Below are positions 23,813 to 35,459 of a DNA stretch of 64,000 nucleotides, one piece after another (the first letter of the stretch is position 1; each line of letters opens with the position of its first letter). The notes below the pieces were generated by a model. It saw only the letters and a list, made by a program, of their open reading frames with translations, was not told where the DNA came from and did not search any database. The position numbers and the translations under genes were made by a program. This DNA comes from Symbiodinium kawagutii (taxonomy: Eukaryota > Sar > Dinophyceae > Suessiales > Symbiodiniaceae), in the NCBI GenBank assembly GCA_009767595.1, contig VSDK01001392.1:295268-359267 (forward strand), written 5' to 3'.

Positions 23813-25169
23813 GTGACCCCGGTGAAGCAACAGGCACCAAGGGTGACCAACGAATAGCCGGGATGGTCCTATAGGGGATCATGAGTGGTTGATCATTGAT
23901 TCTTGATAGTAATAGGGGATGTCATAGTTGGTTGACCAGCTTCAAAAGGGAATTCTAATTGATAACCTATCAGGTTCTATAATAGGGGATGTAATTAGTG
24001 ATAATTGTAGGGAATTATTGACTACTGATTGTAAACATGTAATGATTCATTGTTTATCGATTATGGACAATGAGAGGTGATACACCTGGTTGATTGTTCA
24101 GAATGGAGGATAATCATCAACAAAATATTGGGGGATATACCAAGTACCAACTACCAACTAGCCATCAATCTTATGGGGGGTGATGAACAATGACAACTAC
24201 CAACATATTAGGTAAATGCTGGTACACCAGGGGTGGAGACGGTTTTTGCCCCACAGCCATTTCCTCCTCAAATCAAGTGATTGGTGATGTCGAACAGTTT
24301 GATGATTTCCATTTGTTCGAATCCCTGCCGGATTGATTGAGAAGTGAACATGGTTGGTGAATATGGCATTAACCAACCATATTAACCAACCATTCAATCC
24401 AAGTGACGAGTTCCGTTTTTGTCGCATGTATTTGGATGGCAGTGATGCCCGTGAACCACCTGCCGCGGCAGGTATGTGGGCGAAGGAAAAGGGCACTACA
24501 TGATGGTGCCGGCAGCTCCGTTGCGCTGGTGGGCTCATGGCTTCGCGATAGGAGATAAAATCACGATGTTTTATAGAGAAACCCTGGGAAATCCGCCATA
24601 AATGCTGGATTTTCCATTGCTATGTTAGATCACCAGAGGGTAACCGCCCCTGCCGTGTGGTAAAAGCGTGGCGTGACCCGTGCCGATGAAGCGCTCACGT
24701 CATGGTGTCATGGTGGGTGAAAATCTATCCTTCGGCCAGGAGGCGCTGCAAAGCTAGAACCAAAGAGTATGTGCATCATCAACTTATGTATGTATTGTAT
24801 TGGAAAAAATATGTATGTTATATAAACTATTTTTATGTATATGTATATACATATATATACATCCAAGCCAAAACTTAGGGTAAGATTATGTTGGATGACA
24901 TGATTAGCTGATTGATTGTGGCTCTTGGTGGGCTAGGTCGTAAACTTGCCAGAGTTGTGTTCCGCCACTTACTGATTGGTGTGAGTCATAAGTTTTAATC
25001 ATCAACAATTAGCCGCAGTACATGTACTTAGCAAACAACGAGTTGTTTAGCTGGGAGAATACTGAACATCACAGCAGAGATGCTCATGTTTGCTGAATGC
25101 TGGATACAGTAGTTTTTTTTTTCAACAGCAGCTGACATAGATTTGTAGACGTTGGATCTACACTTTCAG
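23813..25169. other. Non-coding DNA with small GC-rich islands
   Basis: Islands at about 24430-24540 and 24640-24740 have short open frames. A good donor word GGCAG/GTATGT is at about 24469-24474. A foldback family B fragment (GAGAAACCCTGGGAAATC to CCAGAGGGTAACC) spans about 24570-24650. ATGTATATAC words occur at 24780-24860. Confidence 0.4.
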
Positions 25170-25313
25170 ATTTGTATCTTGAGTTGCCTGGTTGGTCGCG
25201 TCCGGTTGGATGTCCCAGACTTGCAGTGTCGACGCGACATGGACCGGGCAGTACTGTTGGGAGGCCGTGGAACTGTCAAATTGCAGAACTCTACCGAGCT
25301 CAACAAAGGAAAG
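25170..25313 (+). CDS. Candidate exon (unrecognised), phase 0-0
   Basis: This is the cleanest splice-bounded island: CACTTTCAG before it and AAAG/GTAATG after it, with 48 uninterrupted codons. The peptide includes VGRVRLDVPDLQCRRDMDR and LLGGRGTVKLQNSTELNKGK. It has varied composition and is unlike the surrounding AT-rich DNA. No family recognised. If real, the following intron would contain the ankyrin ORF. Confidence 0.4.
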
Positions 25314-26520
25314 GTAATGAATGTTTGACATTAATTAGACAACGGTTACAAAAAAAATACTGTTGACCCAATGCTTAGATCTTCGCAAACCAGTGGCCAA
25401 ACCAATAGCTATAAATACTTCAATAGTTTTACACCAATGGTTTGATAGATAGATAGTTATACACCATTGACAAAAAAGGAAGACAGTTATACACCCAATA
25501 GTAGATCTAGAGCTTTGTATGAGATCATGGAGGCCATGTGGTGGTTTCTCAAGTCATCCAGTTGATGAACCATTCATAGTAGTAGACCATTCATTATAGT
25601 TGGTATATCCCCTATTCTTGCTTACTATCACCTTGTTAAGAGCCATTGAGAACCATTGATAGTCATGAACTCCAAGCATAGCTTTGGGGTCTCCAAGTCC
25701 TGGCTAGAGAAATCACATGACGAGTCGATCCTTTGAGGAGATCTCGGACGTAGAACGTACACAAGCGGAAGTGGATCCAGCACGAGCGATTTCACCAGCG
25801 GGGTGACAGCAATAGTGATGGTAGTCATGTCTAGCGATTCATTAATGAACAGCTAGACATCATTACCATAGCTAGTGACACCATGTAGCTAACAACTGAA
25901 GGATGATGATTGATAGTTAATGAACTCATAGTTCATCTAGTCAGTTATTTTCACAATTGCAATCATTGGCAAATAGAATGGTTGACAAGCATGTTCTTCA
26001 CCGGGGTTAAAACTACCCACCAGTAATGGCATTGACGTTATTCATGAGCCACTAGCTATTATCAGCTGGGTGAAATTCAGCTTTGGCCAGCTTCGCTCAC
26101 GTGGATTGTTGGCTGCAGCCAGTCATGGGGAGGTCACAAAGGGGACCTCTACAAAGATCCCAGTGGGTTTCATCAGTACCCAGCTGGCGTTATCAAACAA
26201 AAAAACATTGCCAGCCAGGCTTGTCATAATAGTGATGAAGCATTCAATGAGTCGAGCGTGAAATGATTGACCATGAGCAAGTATACGACCTGATACAGCC
26301 ACAAACAGCAACTTATCATGACCTTTCGGAAACACCATGTGGACACACATGTCAATGACAAGGACCCACTGCAAGTAGATAGACTTGACTTGACCAGCAA
26401 GTATGCACAGGAAAAGTAATGAAACAATTTGCAATAGCAACAAGAACATAAACTGTGGCAGCAAATCTCAACTTCTGGACTTGTTAGTAGTTTATCCGAA
26501 GCTCCGACCTTGAAGAGGTC
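25314..26520. other. Upstream region of the ankyrin ORF; no gene seen
   Basis: AT-rich DNA with GATAGATAGATA at about 25446. A GC-rich stretch at 25690-25810 is open on the minus strand. No TATA box or spliced-leader relic is seen before the ankyrin start. Confidence 0.45.
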
Positions 26521-27975
26521 ATGGAGGTGTGCTCCGCAATCTCGGGAAAGACCTTGGCTTTGTACGCTGCAGATGAACTTGAAGGAAAGTCTCCAAAAGC
26601 GGTGAAGCAACTGTTGGCTGTTCAGCTTGGCGTGTCCAGATTTCGGCAACAGCTCTTAGTGGAAGATGGTTCCCGCGCAATACCAGATGATGAGAATTTG
26701 ACTGCGTTGCTTCCAGTGAAACTTCAGCTGGTCCTTTCGGAATTTGATCAGGCTGAAGAAGGTTCAGCCGTCCAACAAATGATTTCTGCATGCAGAGAGA
26801 ATCGGACAGGTGTACTTGAAGACTTGCTGCTACACCCCAGGGATCCAAACCTGAAGGGCGAAAGGGGTGCAATTCCATTGCATTACGCTGCTGGCTATGG
26901 GCATTTCAAAATTGTGCAGTTGTTGCTTGAAGCAGGTTCAGATATAGATGCAAGAACTACAGACAACGAAGGATTCACACCATTGCTGATTGCCTCTAGT
27001 AAGGGCCATCTCGAAGTGGTGCGCTTGCTGTTGGAAGCTGGTGCTGATGTGCGTCAGGCCAGGACAGACATTGCCGCGTCACCACTGTACGCTGCATCTC
27101 GGGAGGGCCACGTGGAAGTGGTGCGTTTGCTGCTCGCCGCTGGTGCGGATGTGAACCAGGCCACGACAGACCATGGTGCATCACCATTGTTCATTGCATC
27201 TCAGAAAGGCTATTTTGAAGTGATACTCATTCTGATCGAAGCTGGTGCTAATGTGAAAGAAACCAAAACAGACAATGGTGCATCACCACTGTTGATTGCA
27301 TCTCAGGAGGGCCACTTTGAAGTGGTGCGCTTGCTGTTGGAAGCTGGTGCTGATGGGAACCAGGCTACGGCAGATGATGGTACATCGCCACTGTACATTG
27401 CATCTCAGGAGGGCCATTTTGAAGTGGTGCGCTTGCTGTTGGAAGCTGGTACTGATGTGAGCCAAGCCACGACAGACACTGGCGCGTCACCACTGTACGT
27501 TGCATCTCGGGAGGGTCACGTGGAAGTGGTGCGCTTGCTGCTCGCTACTGGTGCTGATAAAAATCAGGCCACGACAGACCATGGTGCATCACCGCTGTTC
27601 ATTGCATCTCAGGAGGACCACGCGGAAGTTGTGCGTTTGCTGATCAAGGTTGGTGCTGGTGTGAACCAGGCCAGAAGAGATGATGGTGCATCACCACTGT
27701 TCATTGCATCCCAATTGGGCCGTTTTGAAGTGGTGCTGTTGCTGTTGGAAGCTGGTGCTGATGCGAACCTAGCCACGACAGACGACGGTACATCACCGTT
27801 GTTCATTGCCTCTCAGAATGGGCACCTTGAAGTGATTCGCTTTCTGATTGAAGCCGGTGCCGATGTGAACCAAGCAACAACAGACACTGGTGCATCACCA
27901 ATGTTCATCGCATCTCAAAAGGGCCATTTTGAAGTGGTGCGTTTGCTGCGCGCGGCTGGTGCTGATGTGAACTAA
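26521..27975 (+). CDS. Ubiquitin-like plus ankyrin-repeat protein, 484 aa, probably truncated
   Basis: Residues 1 to about 78 form a beta-grasp-like N-terminus (MEVCSAISGKTL, then SPKAVKQLLAVQLGVSRFR, then KLQLVLSEFD). From about 110 to the end there are 11 ankyrin repeats, each 34 residues with the core SPLxIASxxGHxEVVRLLLEAGADVNQA, plus a degenerate first one. Ankyrin arrays mediate protein-protein contact; the partner is unknown. The gene is intronless. The repeats are very alike at DNA level, so copy number may vary. The stop at 27973-27975 sits exactly where the consensus has the CAG/CAA codon of VNQA, and ankyrin sequence goes on in frame after it, so the ORF looks shortened by a C-to-T nonsense change. 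Start chosen at the Met that opens the ubiquitin-like fold. Confidence 0.9.
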   Translation: MEVCSAISGKTLALYAADELEGKSPKAVKQLLAVQLGVSRFRQQLLVEDGSRAIPDDENLTALLPVKLQLVLSEFDQAEEGSAVQQMISACRENRTGVLEDLLLHPRDPNLKGERGAIPLHYAAGYGHFKIVQLLLEAGSDIDARTTDNEGFTPLLIASSKGHLEVVRLLLEAGADVRQARTDIAASPLYAASREGHVEVVRLLLAAGADVNQATTDHGASPLFIASQKGYFEVILILIEAGANVKETKTDNGASPLLIASQEGHFEVVRLLLEAGADGNQATADDGTSPLYIASQEGHFEVVRLLLEAGTDVSQATTDTGASPLYVASREGHVEVVRLLLATGADKNQATTDHGASPLFIASQEDHAEVVRLLIKVGAGVNQARRDDGASPLFIASQLGRFEVVLLLLEAGADANLATTDDGTSPLFIASQNGHLEVIRFLIEAGADVNQATTDTGASPMFIASQKGHFEVVRLLRAAGADVN

Positions 27976-28130
27976 CCCACGACAGGTACTGGTGCACCAG
28001 CACTGCACAAAGCATTTGCGGATGGCCACGTGGAAGTTGTGCGTTTGCTGATCCAAGGTGGTGCTGATTGAAGCTGGTTTTGATGAGAGCCAAGCCAAAA
28101 GAGACATGGTGAATCACCAGCGCACATTTG
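27976..28130 (+). pseudogene. Decayed continuation of the ankyrin array
   Basis: Directly after the TAA the same frame reads GAPALHKAFADGHVEVVRLL, a twelfth ankyrin repeat. A second stop and a small internal duplication (GGTGCTGATTGAAGCTGG) follow, then AGCCAAGCCAAAAGAGAC in the position of the next linker. The homology fades by about 28130. This is the eroded 3' part of the upstream gene. Confidence 0.8.
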
Positions 28131-29148
28131 TTGGGAGGATGACAAAATTGGGTGGTGAAATGTAGATATTAATCAAGGTGGATGTATGAATATTCAATGA
28201 ACTGGACATGTTGTTTGGTTTGGCATGAGGCATAGTGACATTTGCCGGTTAAACCACAATATTTGCCTGCATATCATTCCACAACTCTAAACAGCAAGAG
28301 AGCTGTTGCATTAAGCTATAGCCAGTAGCGTCCAATAGCTCTATTAGATACTATTGGCATATGGCATCGGTGTATCCATGAATCTGTACCCCTTCAATTT
28401 TTGGTTTTCCTGTCATAAACATAGACAAGCATTTTTGGGGGTGGTTGAGGAGTACCGCGAATTCATGATTTCAGTCACTAGCTCAGCTTCCAGGCATAGA
28501 TGGATTTGGCCAGTTTGGTTTGTCAACAGGGCTGCTTTACCATGGTGATGGCTCTCAAGTCATAGTCAAACATGGGTCGCTTGGCGTTGGATCTTACACT
28601 TCATAGAAGGTGGTAAGCAATAATAGCAAATAAAAAGCACTACATTCATTACCCCCTGTTTTTTTGTGGCAAAACGGCAAAACAAAAAACACTGTAGGCA
28701 GTGGCAAAACTGAGGATCATTCAACCATCTATATCCGATCATTTACCGTTAAAATTGACAGTGATTATGGCATTTATTGATTTCACTAAACCAACACTTA
28801 ACATCACTTAACCACTAGTGAATCATCAGTCAAACATTATAGCCACGTTAACCATCATAAAGCACCATGGTTGGCACATGCTGTACCAGCGTTCGTAGAT
28901 CTGCCAGGACCAGGCCTTGACATTGGCCCGCGGCACTGTTTGGGGAATGAACTAATGGTCAGAAGGCTTAAAAAGGTGGTAACCAACAATTCAAACATGT
29001 TTACATGGATATAGACCGAAATTGATTACATCCCTTGTTAAACTTGCTAAATTGGTACCAATTTAGCTTGTTGAAAAAAATACTGGCTGAATTGATGGTA
29101 TACACCAATAATCAAAAGTGTTCCAAAAAGTTTGCGGCCTGGTTCTAG
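28131..29148. other. Non-coding DNA
   Basis: AT-rich. A small GC-rich patch at 28887-28935 reads PRANVKAWSWQIYERW on the minus strand between CCAAACAG and GTACAG; the plus strand is open too. No other signal. Confidence 0.4.
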
Positions 29149-29236
29149 GTGGCGGACTACCACGAGGTGGGAGCTGATCGGGGGAACTACGCCATCAAAA
29201 CCGCAGGGGAACCCAGGGCTGACATTCCCGCGCGAG
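29149..29236 (+). CDS. Candidate exon (unrecognised), phase 0-1
   Basis: The island is bounded by GGTTCTAG and GTGGTT. The 88 bases read VADYHEVGADRGNYAIKTAG then EPRADIPAR with one base left over. The charged, varied sequence and the GC contrast support coding. The leftover base fits the two leading bases of the candidate exon at 40980, on the far side of the LINE. Confidence 0.35.
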
Positions 29237-30138
29237 GTGGTTGGCACATTTTGGTTTCATGGTTTCAAAGCTATGGGCAGTCAATGGTGTATAACCATAG
29301 TTATGGCGTCTAAGCATCATGTTGGTACATTTCATCGTCATTGATTTAGTGGACAGTCCATGGTGTCTCACGGTTCACCTATGGATCACTACGACGCTTC
29401 ACTAAGGTCAAAGCTGCTAAGCTATGAGGCTATGGGAGTTCACAGCTCGTGGTTCTCCCAATTAGATCATAGTCATGGCATGTCATGGATCACCATACGC
29501 CGGACCGCAAAGGATCCAGGGCAATGTGGTGGTTCCAGGGCAATTCCTTGATGAACAGCGCTGGAGGTGCCTGGCCTTGGTTGTTTTTTTGCGAAGTAGC
29601 TGGATGATTCACCAGACACCGATTTCTGCCTGGTGGTTTGATTGCCATTTTTATTTCCCCATTATTAACAAATGATTGGTTGGTTAATTGTTTGATAAGT
29701 TTTGATTTCCCTATTATCAGCAAACAATTGGTTGATGAACTCATTTGTTTTGAGATGGATTGTAACCACGAACCACATTTTTGTTGTTGTTTTAAGCAAT
29801 GAACTACTTAGCAAAATTGGTGTGTCATGAATTATCTATTGTTGCGAACTATTCTTGGTGCTTTTAAGCAATGAACCGTTGCCATGGGTAACTTGCTAGC
29901 ATTAGATGTTCCATTCTGAACCGTTATTTATGTTGGGGAACCATAATCATGATTTGTAGTTGAATGCTTCATTGTTTCTACGAGATCCACAATCAACAAC
30001 GAAGGCACCGTCCCAGCTGTTGTTGTTGCTGATTCTCACTTAGATTGACCTTACTCCTCGATGCCGATCAATCATGACCGTCAGCAATGGGTTGTATTTT
30101 TGCGCATTCTCCGATAGTATAATGGACTATATGATTGG
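29237..30138. other. Non-coding DNA left of the LINE-split foldback
   Basis: AT-rich with TTGGTTGG and foldback-type words (GAGATGGATTGTAACCACGAACC at about 29752). A plus frame VPGQFLDEQRWR at about 29533-29568 might be a small exon. No complete gene. Confidence 0.4.
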
Positions 30139-30227
30139 TTCTCAAAAAAGGGGACCCCCAAATATGGTTGCTTTAATTATTAATAAACAATGACTAATAT
30201 AGGATAATTTAGGGGTACCCCTATTTG
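30139..30227. mobile_element. Left half of a family A foldback element, split by the LINE
   Basis: TGGTTCTCAAAAAAGGGGACCCCC, a TA-rich centre and TTTAGGGGTACCCCTATTTG reproduce the other family A copies up to the inner part of the right arm, where homology stops. The missing end, TTGAGAAACCACCA, is found at 39586, on the other side of the 9.4-kb LINE. Confidence 0.75.
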
Positions 30228-30272
30228 TTCACAGCAGCCAAAGCGGGTCGGCACTGACTGTCCATTGATCAG

Positions 30273-31690
30273 TCAGGAGATCGTAGCTAGAGGTACCGCC
30301 CATCCACCTGACGTACGTCCAAGGTAGGGATGAGACGAAATAAAACGGGCAAACGACAGGCGAACTTCCAAAGCCATAAAAGGCATCGATCCCAAGATGA
30401 CTCCTTTCGGATAGTATCCATTGCAGTACATGATGCGACGACCATCATACTTCGTTCCTGGTGGGAGTAGTCTCGCCTCGGAATTCAAAAGCTCCTTGAT
30501 CATCAAACGAACCCAGTCAACAAACACCATAAAGGTACCAGCATGGGAATCATTGGTAGCAGGTGGGATAATAGGGGAATATTTCGTCATCTGCCAGGCC
30601 AGCTGATAGACAGATGCACGATCACCTTCATTTGTTCTCCACCTCAAGGATCTGAAAAAAGTGCAAGAATTGTACCAGAATTGATTGCCAAATTTCCACC
30701 CCCTAGGCGGGGGAGGGTCCTCTTCGTTTGTAGGAGTCCACGTGAAATGGTCCAACGGTGTGTTCCATTCCCAGTTACAGAAACGGTTCTTCAACTGTAG
30801 GTCATTGTCTTCAATGATCATGTCAACCTCCTCAATGTCATCGGAGGTCCGGACAGTCTGAACATCTTTTTGCTCCGAAATGAGCTTCATCAAACGGCAC
30901 AGCCATGCTTGGTGAACCACAACGATTTGTTTCCAAGCCTTGATCATCCTAGGTGGAATCGGCGCCGCCTCAATCGCAATCTCCTTCGCAAAGAAATCCG
31001 CTCTCTTGTTGAACAGATACAAATCGTTAACCAGTAGATTATTGTTGTCAAATTGATGAGCTCTGATCCATTGAATTTCCAGTAGGCATTGATCCCCAAA
31101 ACCAGCAGCTTGAAAGATCTCTTCCCACCAGGACGCAAAAGCAACATTCACAGGCACACATCCCATCGCAGCAATCCAGTCAAAGGTGTCCTTCAAAGTA
31201 TGACAGTCAGTCACAAAATGAATGTAGGGACCCCGGGTGCGCACCGCAGCAACCAAAGCTAAAAGTTCAGCCTCGTACGAACTGGCCAAAGGATCATGTT
31301 GGCCATGTCGGTAAATCAGTTCACCTTTATCGTCCACAATCGCAAAACCAATCGTCTTGGAGAAAATGTGGTCCGTGTTGATGCAAGATCCATCGCCCCA
31401 AATCCAAACTCGGTGGTCTTCTGTTTGACATGGAGGTAAATCATCACCCCCCCATTCACGCTTTTCATTGAGCAGAATTGACGGCACTTCCAATATACCA
31501 TGAGACGCCAAATTGGGTTGGTCATGGAGTGGCAGAAAAGGAGTTCCAAGAATACGGTTGACAGCAACACATCCACCAGTTAAATGTTCAATGGTTTCCT
31601 TGCATTGCCCACACCAACGGCAAGACTGGGATTCTGTGAGTCCAGCATGGTACAGCCGATCGGCTGGTGGGGGGCCCCCCCCAAAGCAAC
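30273..31690 (-). CDS. LINE ORF2, third part: CCHC knuckle and RNase H
   Basis: After the assembly gap the frame runs to TAG at 30273. A C-x2-C-x8-H-x4-C knuckle (CRWC, then H and C) follows within 40 codons of the gap. The RNase H domain spans about 31410-30960: IWGDGSC supplies the first Asp, SSYEAELLAL the Glu, FVTDCHTL the second Asp, and IRAHQFDN with NKRADFFAKE the last His/Asp block. So all catalytic positions appear present. It degrades the RNA strand of the RNA-DNA hybrid during reverse transcription. A 170-residue C-terminal extension (with WNTPLDHFTWTPTNEE) is not recognised. It continues the reverse-transcriptase frame if the gap region is removed. Confidence 0.8.
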
Positions 31691-31739
31691 NNNNNNNNNN
31701 NNNNNNNNNNNNNNNNNNNNNNNNNNNNNNNNNNNNNNN
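31691..31739. other. Assembly gap (49 N) inside ORF2
   Basis: Forty-nine undetermined bases. The 11-mer CCGATCGGCTG lies on both sides (31656-31666 and 31741-31751). On the minus strand both flanks reach the codons for Ala-Asp-Arg, and leaving out one copy plus the gap would join the RT frame to the RNase H frame. Either two contig ends overlap unnoticed or a small insertion has duplicated its target. Confidence 0.95.
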
Positions 31740-32883
31740 CCCGATCGGCTGTTGGAGCCGCCCCAGTAAGGCAACCAGGCACCACAGCAGCATCATATCC
31801 AGGAACATAGCGCCATGGCTCATAGCGGGTCCCGACCGGTGTTATCTCACAGTCCATTACCCCCGAACCACCTGAGGAAAGATCCTTCCTGTCACTACGG
31901 ATAGCGTCTCTGTACAGGCACTGAGCGGATGCAACTCTACACATTCTTCGAAGCTGTTTTGGGTAGAGTTCAAGAAAACTGATCTTCACTCCAAGGAAAC
32001 GAAATTGAAAAGGTGGCTCAAATTCAATTCCCAAAGTAGAGGTTGCCCGAATGAAAACGTCAAGCAAACCTCTTGGGATGACCTTTCCCTCATGGCACAG
32101 CTGAATCCACATGCGAGCAAAAACTTGGTCGGATCTGCACCTAGAAATCAAGTTTCGCAGTATTCGGGTGGCAATGGATGCATACGGATGTGTGACCGAT
32201 GCATTTGTGCATGTTGCAAACAAAAGTTCAGTGCTTCGCCAATGAGGCCGTGAACCCCAGAGTGCTCGGGCAATGTTGGTTACCATAGAATCTAAGGTGA
32301 GTTTAGGCCATGGCATCAATTCAGGAGCATACAAAAGCTTAGAAACAGCCTTCGCAGCCAGCAAGTAAGCTTTCTTTTCGAGATTTATTGGAAGCCTACC
32401 AATGTCCGCAACCGTAGTCTTGATTGTGTAAGCAATGGTCGAACCATCCAAGACACGCACATGTTTGCCAGATTTCACCATGGAACCCAAAATGTTGATC
32501 ATGTCATGGATAGGGAGCTCAGGAAAGTGTTTCTGGAGCCAATCCTTCGCCTCTTTGGAGGTACCCCATCCAGCAGACTTGCTAATATTCAACTCCTGAC
32601 CAGTGAGCCCATCGAACAAACGGGTGGCAGCAACCGCATGTATCAATTGTTGTGCATTACGAAGCTCAGTGTAGAGGTAGCAATCATCAATGAAAATGTA
32701 TGCACTCACCTTATCAAACCTGTCCATCAACAGAGACCATCCACTCATTAGAATATTCACCGCCAGAACTGATGCAGAATCTCCTTGGGCGACTCCATTT
32801 CCATTCTTCAAAGCAGTATCATCGATGAATTCACCCATGGACAAAAACCGCTTGAATCCTTGGTACATCTGTCTCCAGACAAC
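31740..32883 (-). CDS. LINE ORF2, second part: reverse transcriptase palm and thumb
   Basis: The frame opens in the RT domain and contains motif B (NGVAQGDSASVLAVN) and motif C as YIFIDDCYLY, an FIDD form of the usual YxDD with both Asp kept. ELNISKSAGWGTS follows as motif D, then a thumb-like region (LPINLEKKAYLLAAKAVSKL). It is offset by one base from the upstream RT part: a length change in the A5/T3 tract at 32884-32891 reconciles the two frames. The frame reaches the N gap with GAAPTADR. Confidence 0.8.
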
Positions 32884-35417
32884 AAAAATTTCTTGTCGAT
32901 ACCCATTGCACGACCGAACTCCTCAATCAAAGCAGGTTGGATCCTGTCGAAGCATTTCGTTCGGTCCAGTTTGATCCCAATTGCAGAATCCTTGGTGAGT
33001 AGGGCATACTCAGATCGTATTGCAAGATGATGGAAAACATCGGAAGTCATTTTCCCACGTCGCCCTCCAACAATGTTATCCGGCAGGACTTCTTTCTGCC
33101 ACTGTTCCAAATGCATGAATCGAGATCTCGACCATAGAAGGTAATGAATATTCAACAGAGAAATCAGTCGCTTGTGAATCGGCTGCATGGATTTAGCCGA
33201 AGGTTTCGGCAACATGACCAGCTTTGCGATCTTGAAAATATCAGGCATGTGAAATTCCTGGGATTCGATCTTATTCCACAACATTTTCCAAGGAGTAAAA
33301 CAACGCCATGGCAGACTCTGAATTTCACACGTTCGCCAGCCATCAACACCTCCCACCGCCTCACGTTTCCGTTCGCTTGCAGCATTCATGAGGTCCCATT
33401 CAGTAATTGCAGGCAACTGCACCTCTTTGGCAATGTTGTTGAATTTCTCACCAAGCACTCTCATGATGGGACCCGAGGGAGTAGGGGTCTCATGAACATT
33501 AAATACAGCATTCCATTGCTCTCTCGCAAATTCAATGGCTCTTCCAGGGGTGTAAAAAGGCATACCTCTGCAGTCAGTGGTTATATGATGCTGCGGCAAG
33601 TCATTCTTTCGCTTCAAATATTGGAAAATATCCTTACAATTGGACATAGCAGAACCGGCAATTCTTTGTCTCCACATCTTGATTCGATGGTATCGCAACT
33701 TCCGAGCAGTCTTCTGTTTCAAATCATCGAAAAAATCCCAATACATGCAAATATGGTCCTGGGTAGGCCAATCTGGAATGTCATCAACCTCATAGTGCCG
33801 AAGTAAGGTTGCAACACGTTTCCAAGCAGTTTGAGCAATTGACAACGCATGTGACCCCGGGTTGCAGTTATGAATCTTGAAAGAAAGGTCATCAAGTCTG
33901 CTCATAGCTTTGTTGAGCCTTGTTAAATCACGGGTGGTTTCATCCTTGTCAGTAGAATGCGTCTTCTTACGAGGTTCGAAGGACAGTTGCGGCATCACAC
34001 CTCGCAGTTGTTTCCCATGTTTCCATTTTGCCCCTGCATCAAGAAGCACCTGCACAGAAAACTCATTCGCCAGTTTCATCAAATCATCAGCATTATCAGC
34101 AGCTTCGCATCGATCCTTGTAGTTTGAGGTCCAGAGTTGTTCAGCAATCATGTCCCGTTGGCTTGAAGGGACGAGTGAACTCACATCAAAAGCAGCATGA
34201 GGGTGCCACACATGACCTCGTTGTCGATCCTGTTGATTCCCAAATTCAAAAGAAGCAATTACAAACGCATGTTGGAGGCCCAAAGCATGTTTAACTTCAA
34301 CACCTTGTACAAATGGTTTTGCATGTTGATTCACCAAAATACCATCAATCGACGAAGAGAATTCCTGAGTCGTCCAATGTTTGTCCCGAACAAAAGTAGT
34401 TGGCCGTGTCAAACCATTTTCCATGTCATCTTGGAGCAGCAAGTCATGCCACATCCCTGCTGCAAAAGCATCTCGCAGCGAAGGATAGCAATGGGGAATA
34501 TCCTGAAAATCAGCAGCAATGATGGCTGGAATGGCACCATGTTGGGCAATTACTTCCAAGGTCTGCTGAAGAATGGCATCGTTTCTTCCATGCTTCTCAG
34601 GGTCACTCGGAGCACCTGAAAACAAGTAAAGATTGAATACCAAAACAGTAGTACCATCGTCAGTAGCAACCCACATTCCAAGAGCACGATTAGTAGCAAG
34701 CAATGAAGCATAGTTACCAGTGCAATCATCATTGACCGAGTACAGCATCGATGTTCCAGGTGTCGTAGCAAACGCGACTCCTCCCCATTCAGCTTTGCCG
34801 TTTTGTGAATATCTCATGGTTGGTCCACATTGCAATTGAAGACCCTTGTCAGCAGCTTTGCAACACAAATGCTTTTTGTTGTATTCAGTGATTCGTGTTT
34901 CTTGGTAAGCAGTACAGTGAAGACCAGCAAGCATCGAACTTTGGTGTTTCTCCAATGAACCAACATTTAAAGATGCAAGGTGCCAGAGTGGCCCCTCGCC
35001 TGGAAAGCCCTTCGTATGGTCGTACGCCCTGATCACACACACGAAAATCTTGCACACAGCAAGAGTGAGTTTTGTCAAGCCCAAAATTGCATGAAGATTG
35101 AAGTGAGGATCGCCCCATTCAACCCCATCATCACAACAAAACGCAATGTAGAAATTGCTCCATGGATTGGTCCAGCATCGCCTGGGAGCTGGATAACTGA
35201 AAAGATCCCACCGTATCATCTGGAACAAGCAGCCAAAATAGCACCGAATCCAGGTCCGACCCCATGCTAGACACAGATTTTCGAGGCTGTAGGCCACACA
35301 ACAACCGACAAGGATCTCATTGAAAAAATCCCCAAGGGAACCGCAAACTAATTGGATGCATTGCACAAGCATCACACTGAACATCCATCTTCTCAACTCC
35401 TCAATGTGAACCCACAC
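32884..35417 (-). CDS. LINE ORF2, first part: APE-like endonuclease and RT fingers
   Basis: The start at 35417 is the first ATG after the ORF1 stop, 42 bases away. Residues about 145-392 form an endonuclease/exonuclease/phosphatase-type domain: Asn151 (SLNVGSL), Glu173 (YQETRI), Asp303 (AADFQD), Asp358 (SSIDGI) and His383. The usual GDFN and SDH words are altered to ADFQ and LQH, so activity is uncertain. Residues 640-845 are RT fingers and palm: KLVMLPKPSA, KRLISLLNIHYLLWSR, then motif A GIKLDRTKCFDRI with Asp818. The frame runs out of register after KKF at about residue 844. The protein would nick the target and prime reverse transcription there. The N-terminal 140 residues are not recognised. 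Confidence 0.85.
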
Positions 35418-35459
35418 GCTGAACTGAGCTCGATGACGTTCATCCGTGCATCTGAAGCA

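Noticed and set aside
33144..33806. 220-codon plus-strand frame
   Set aside because: Antisense of the LINE RT region; no domain.
35225..35270. APNPGPTPC on the plus strand, similar to the NPGP word of LINE proteins
   Set aside because: It is on the opposite strand to ORF2 and leads nowhere; likely coincidence.
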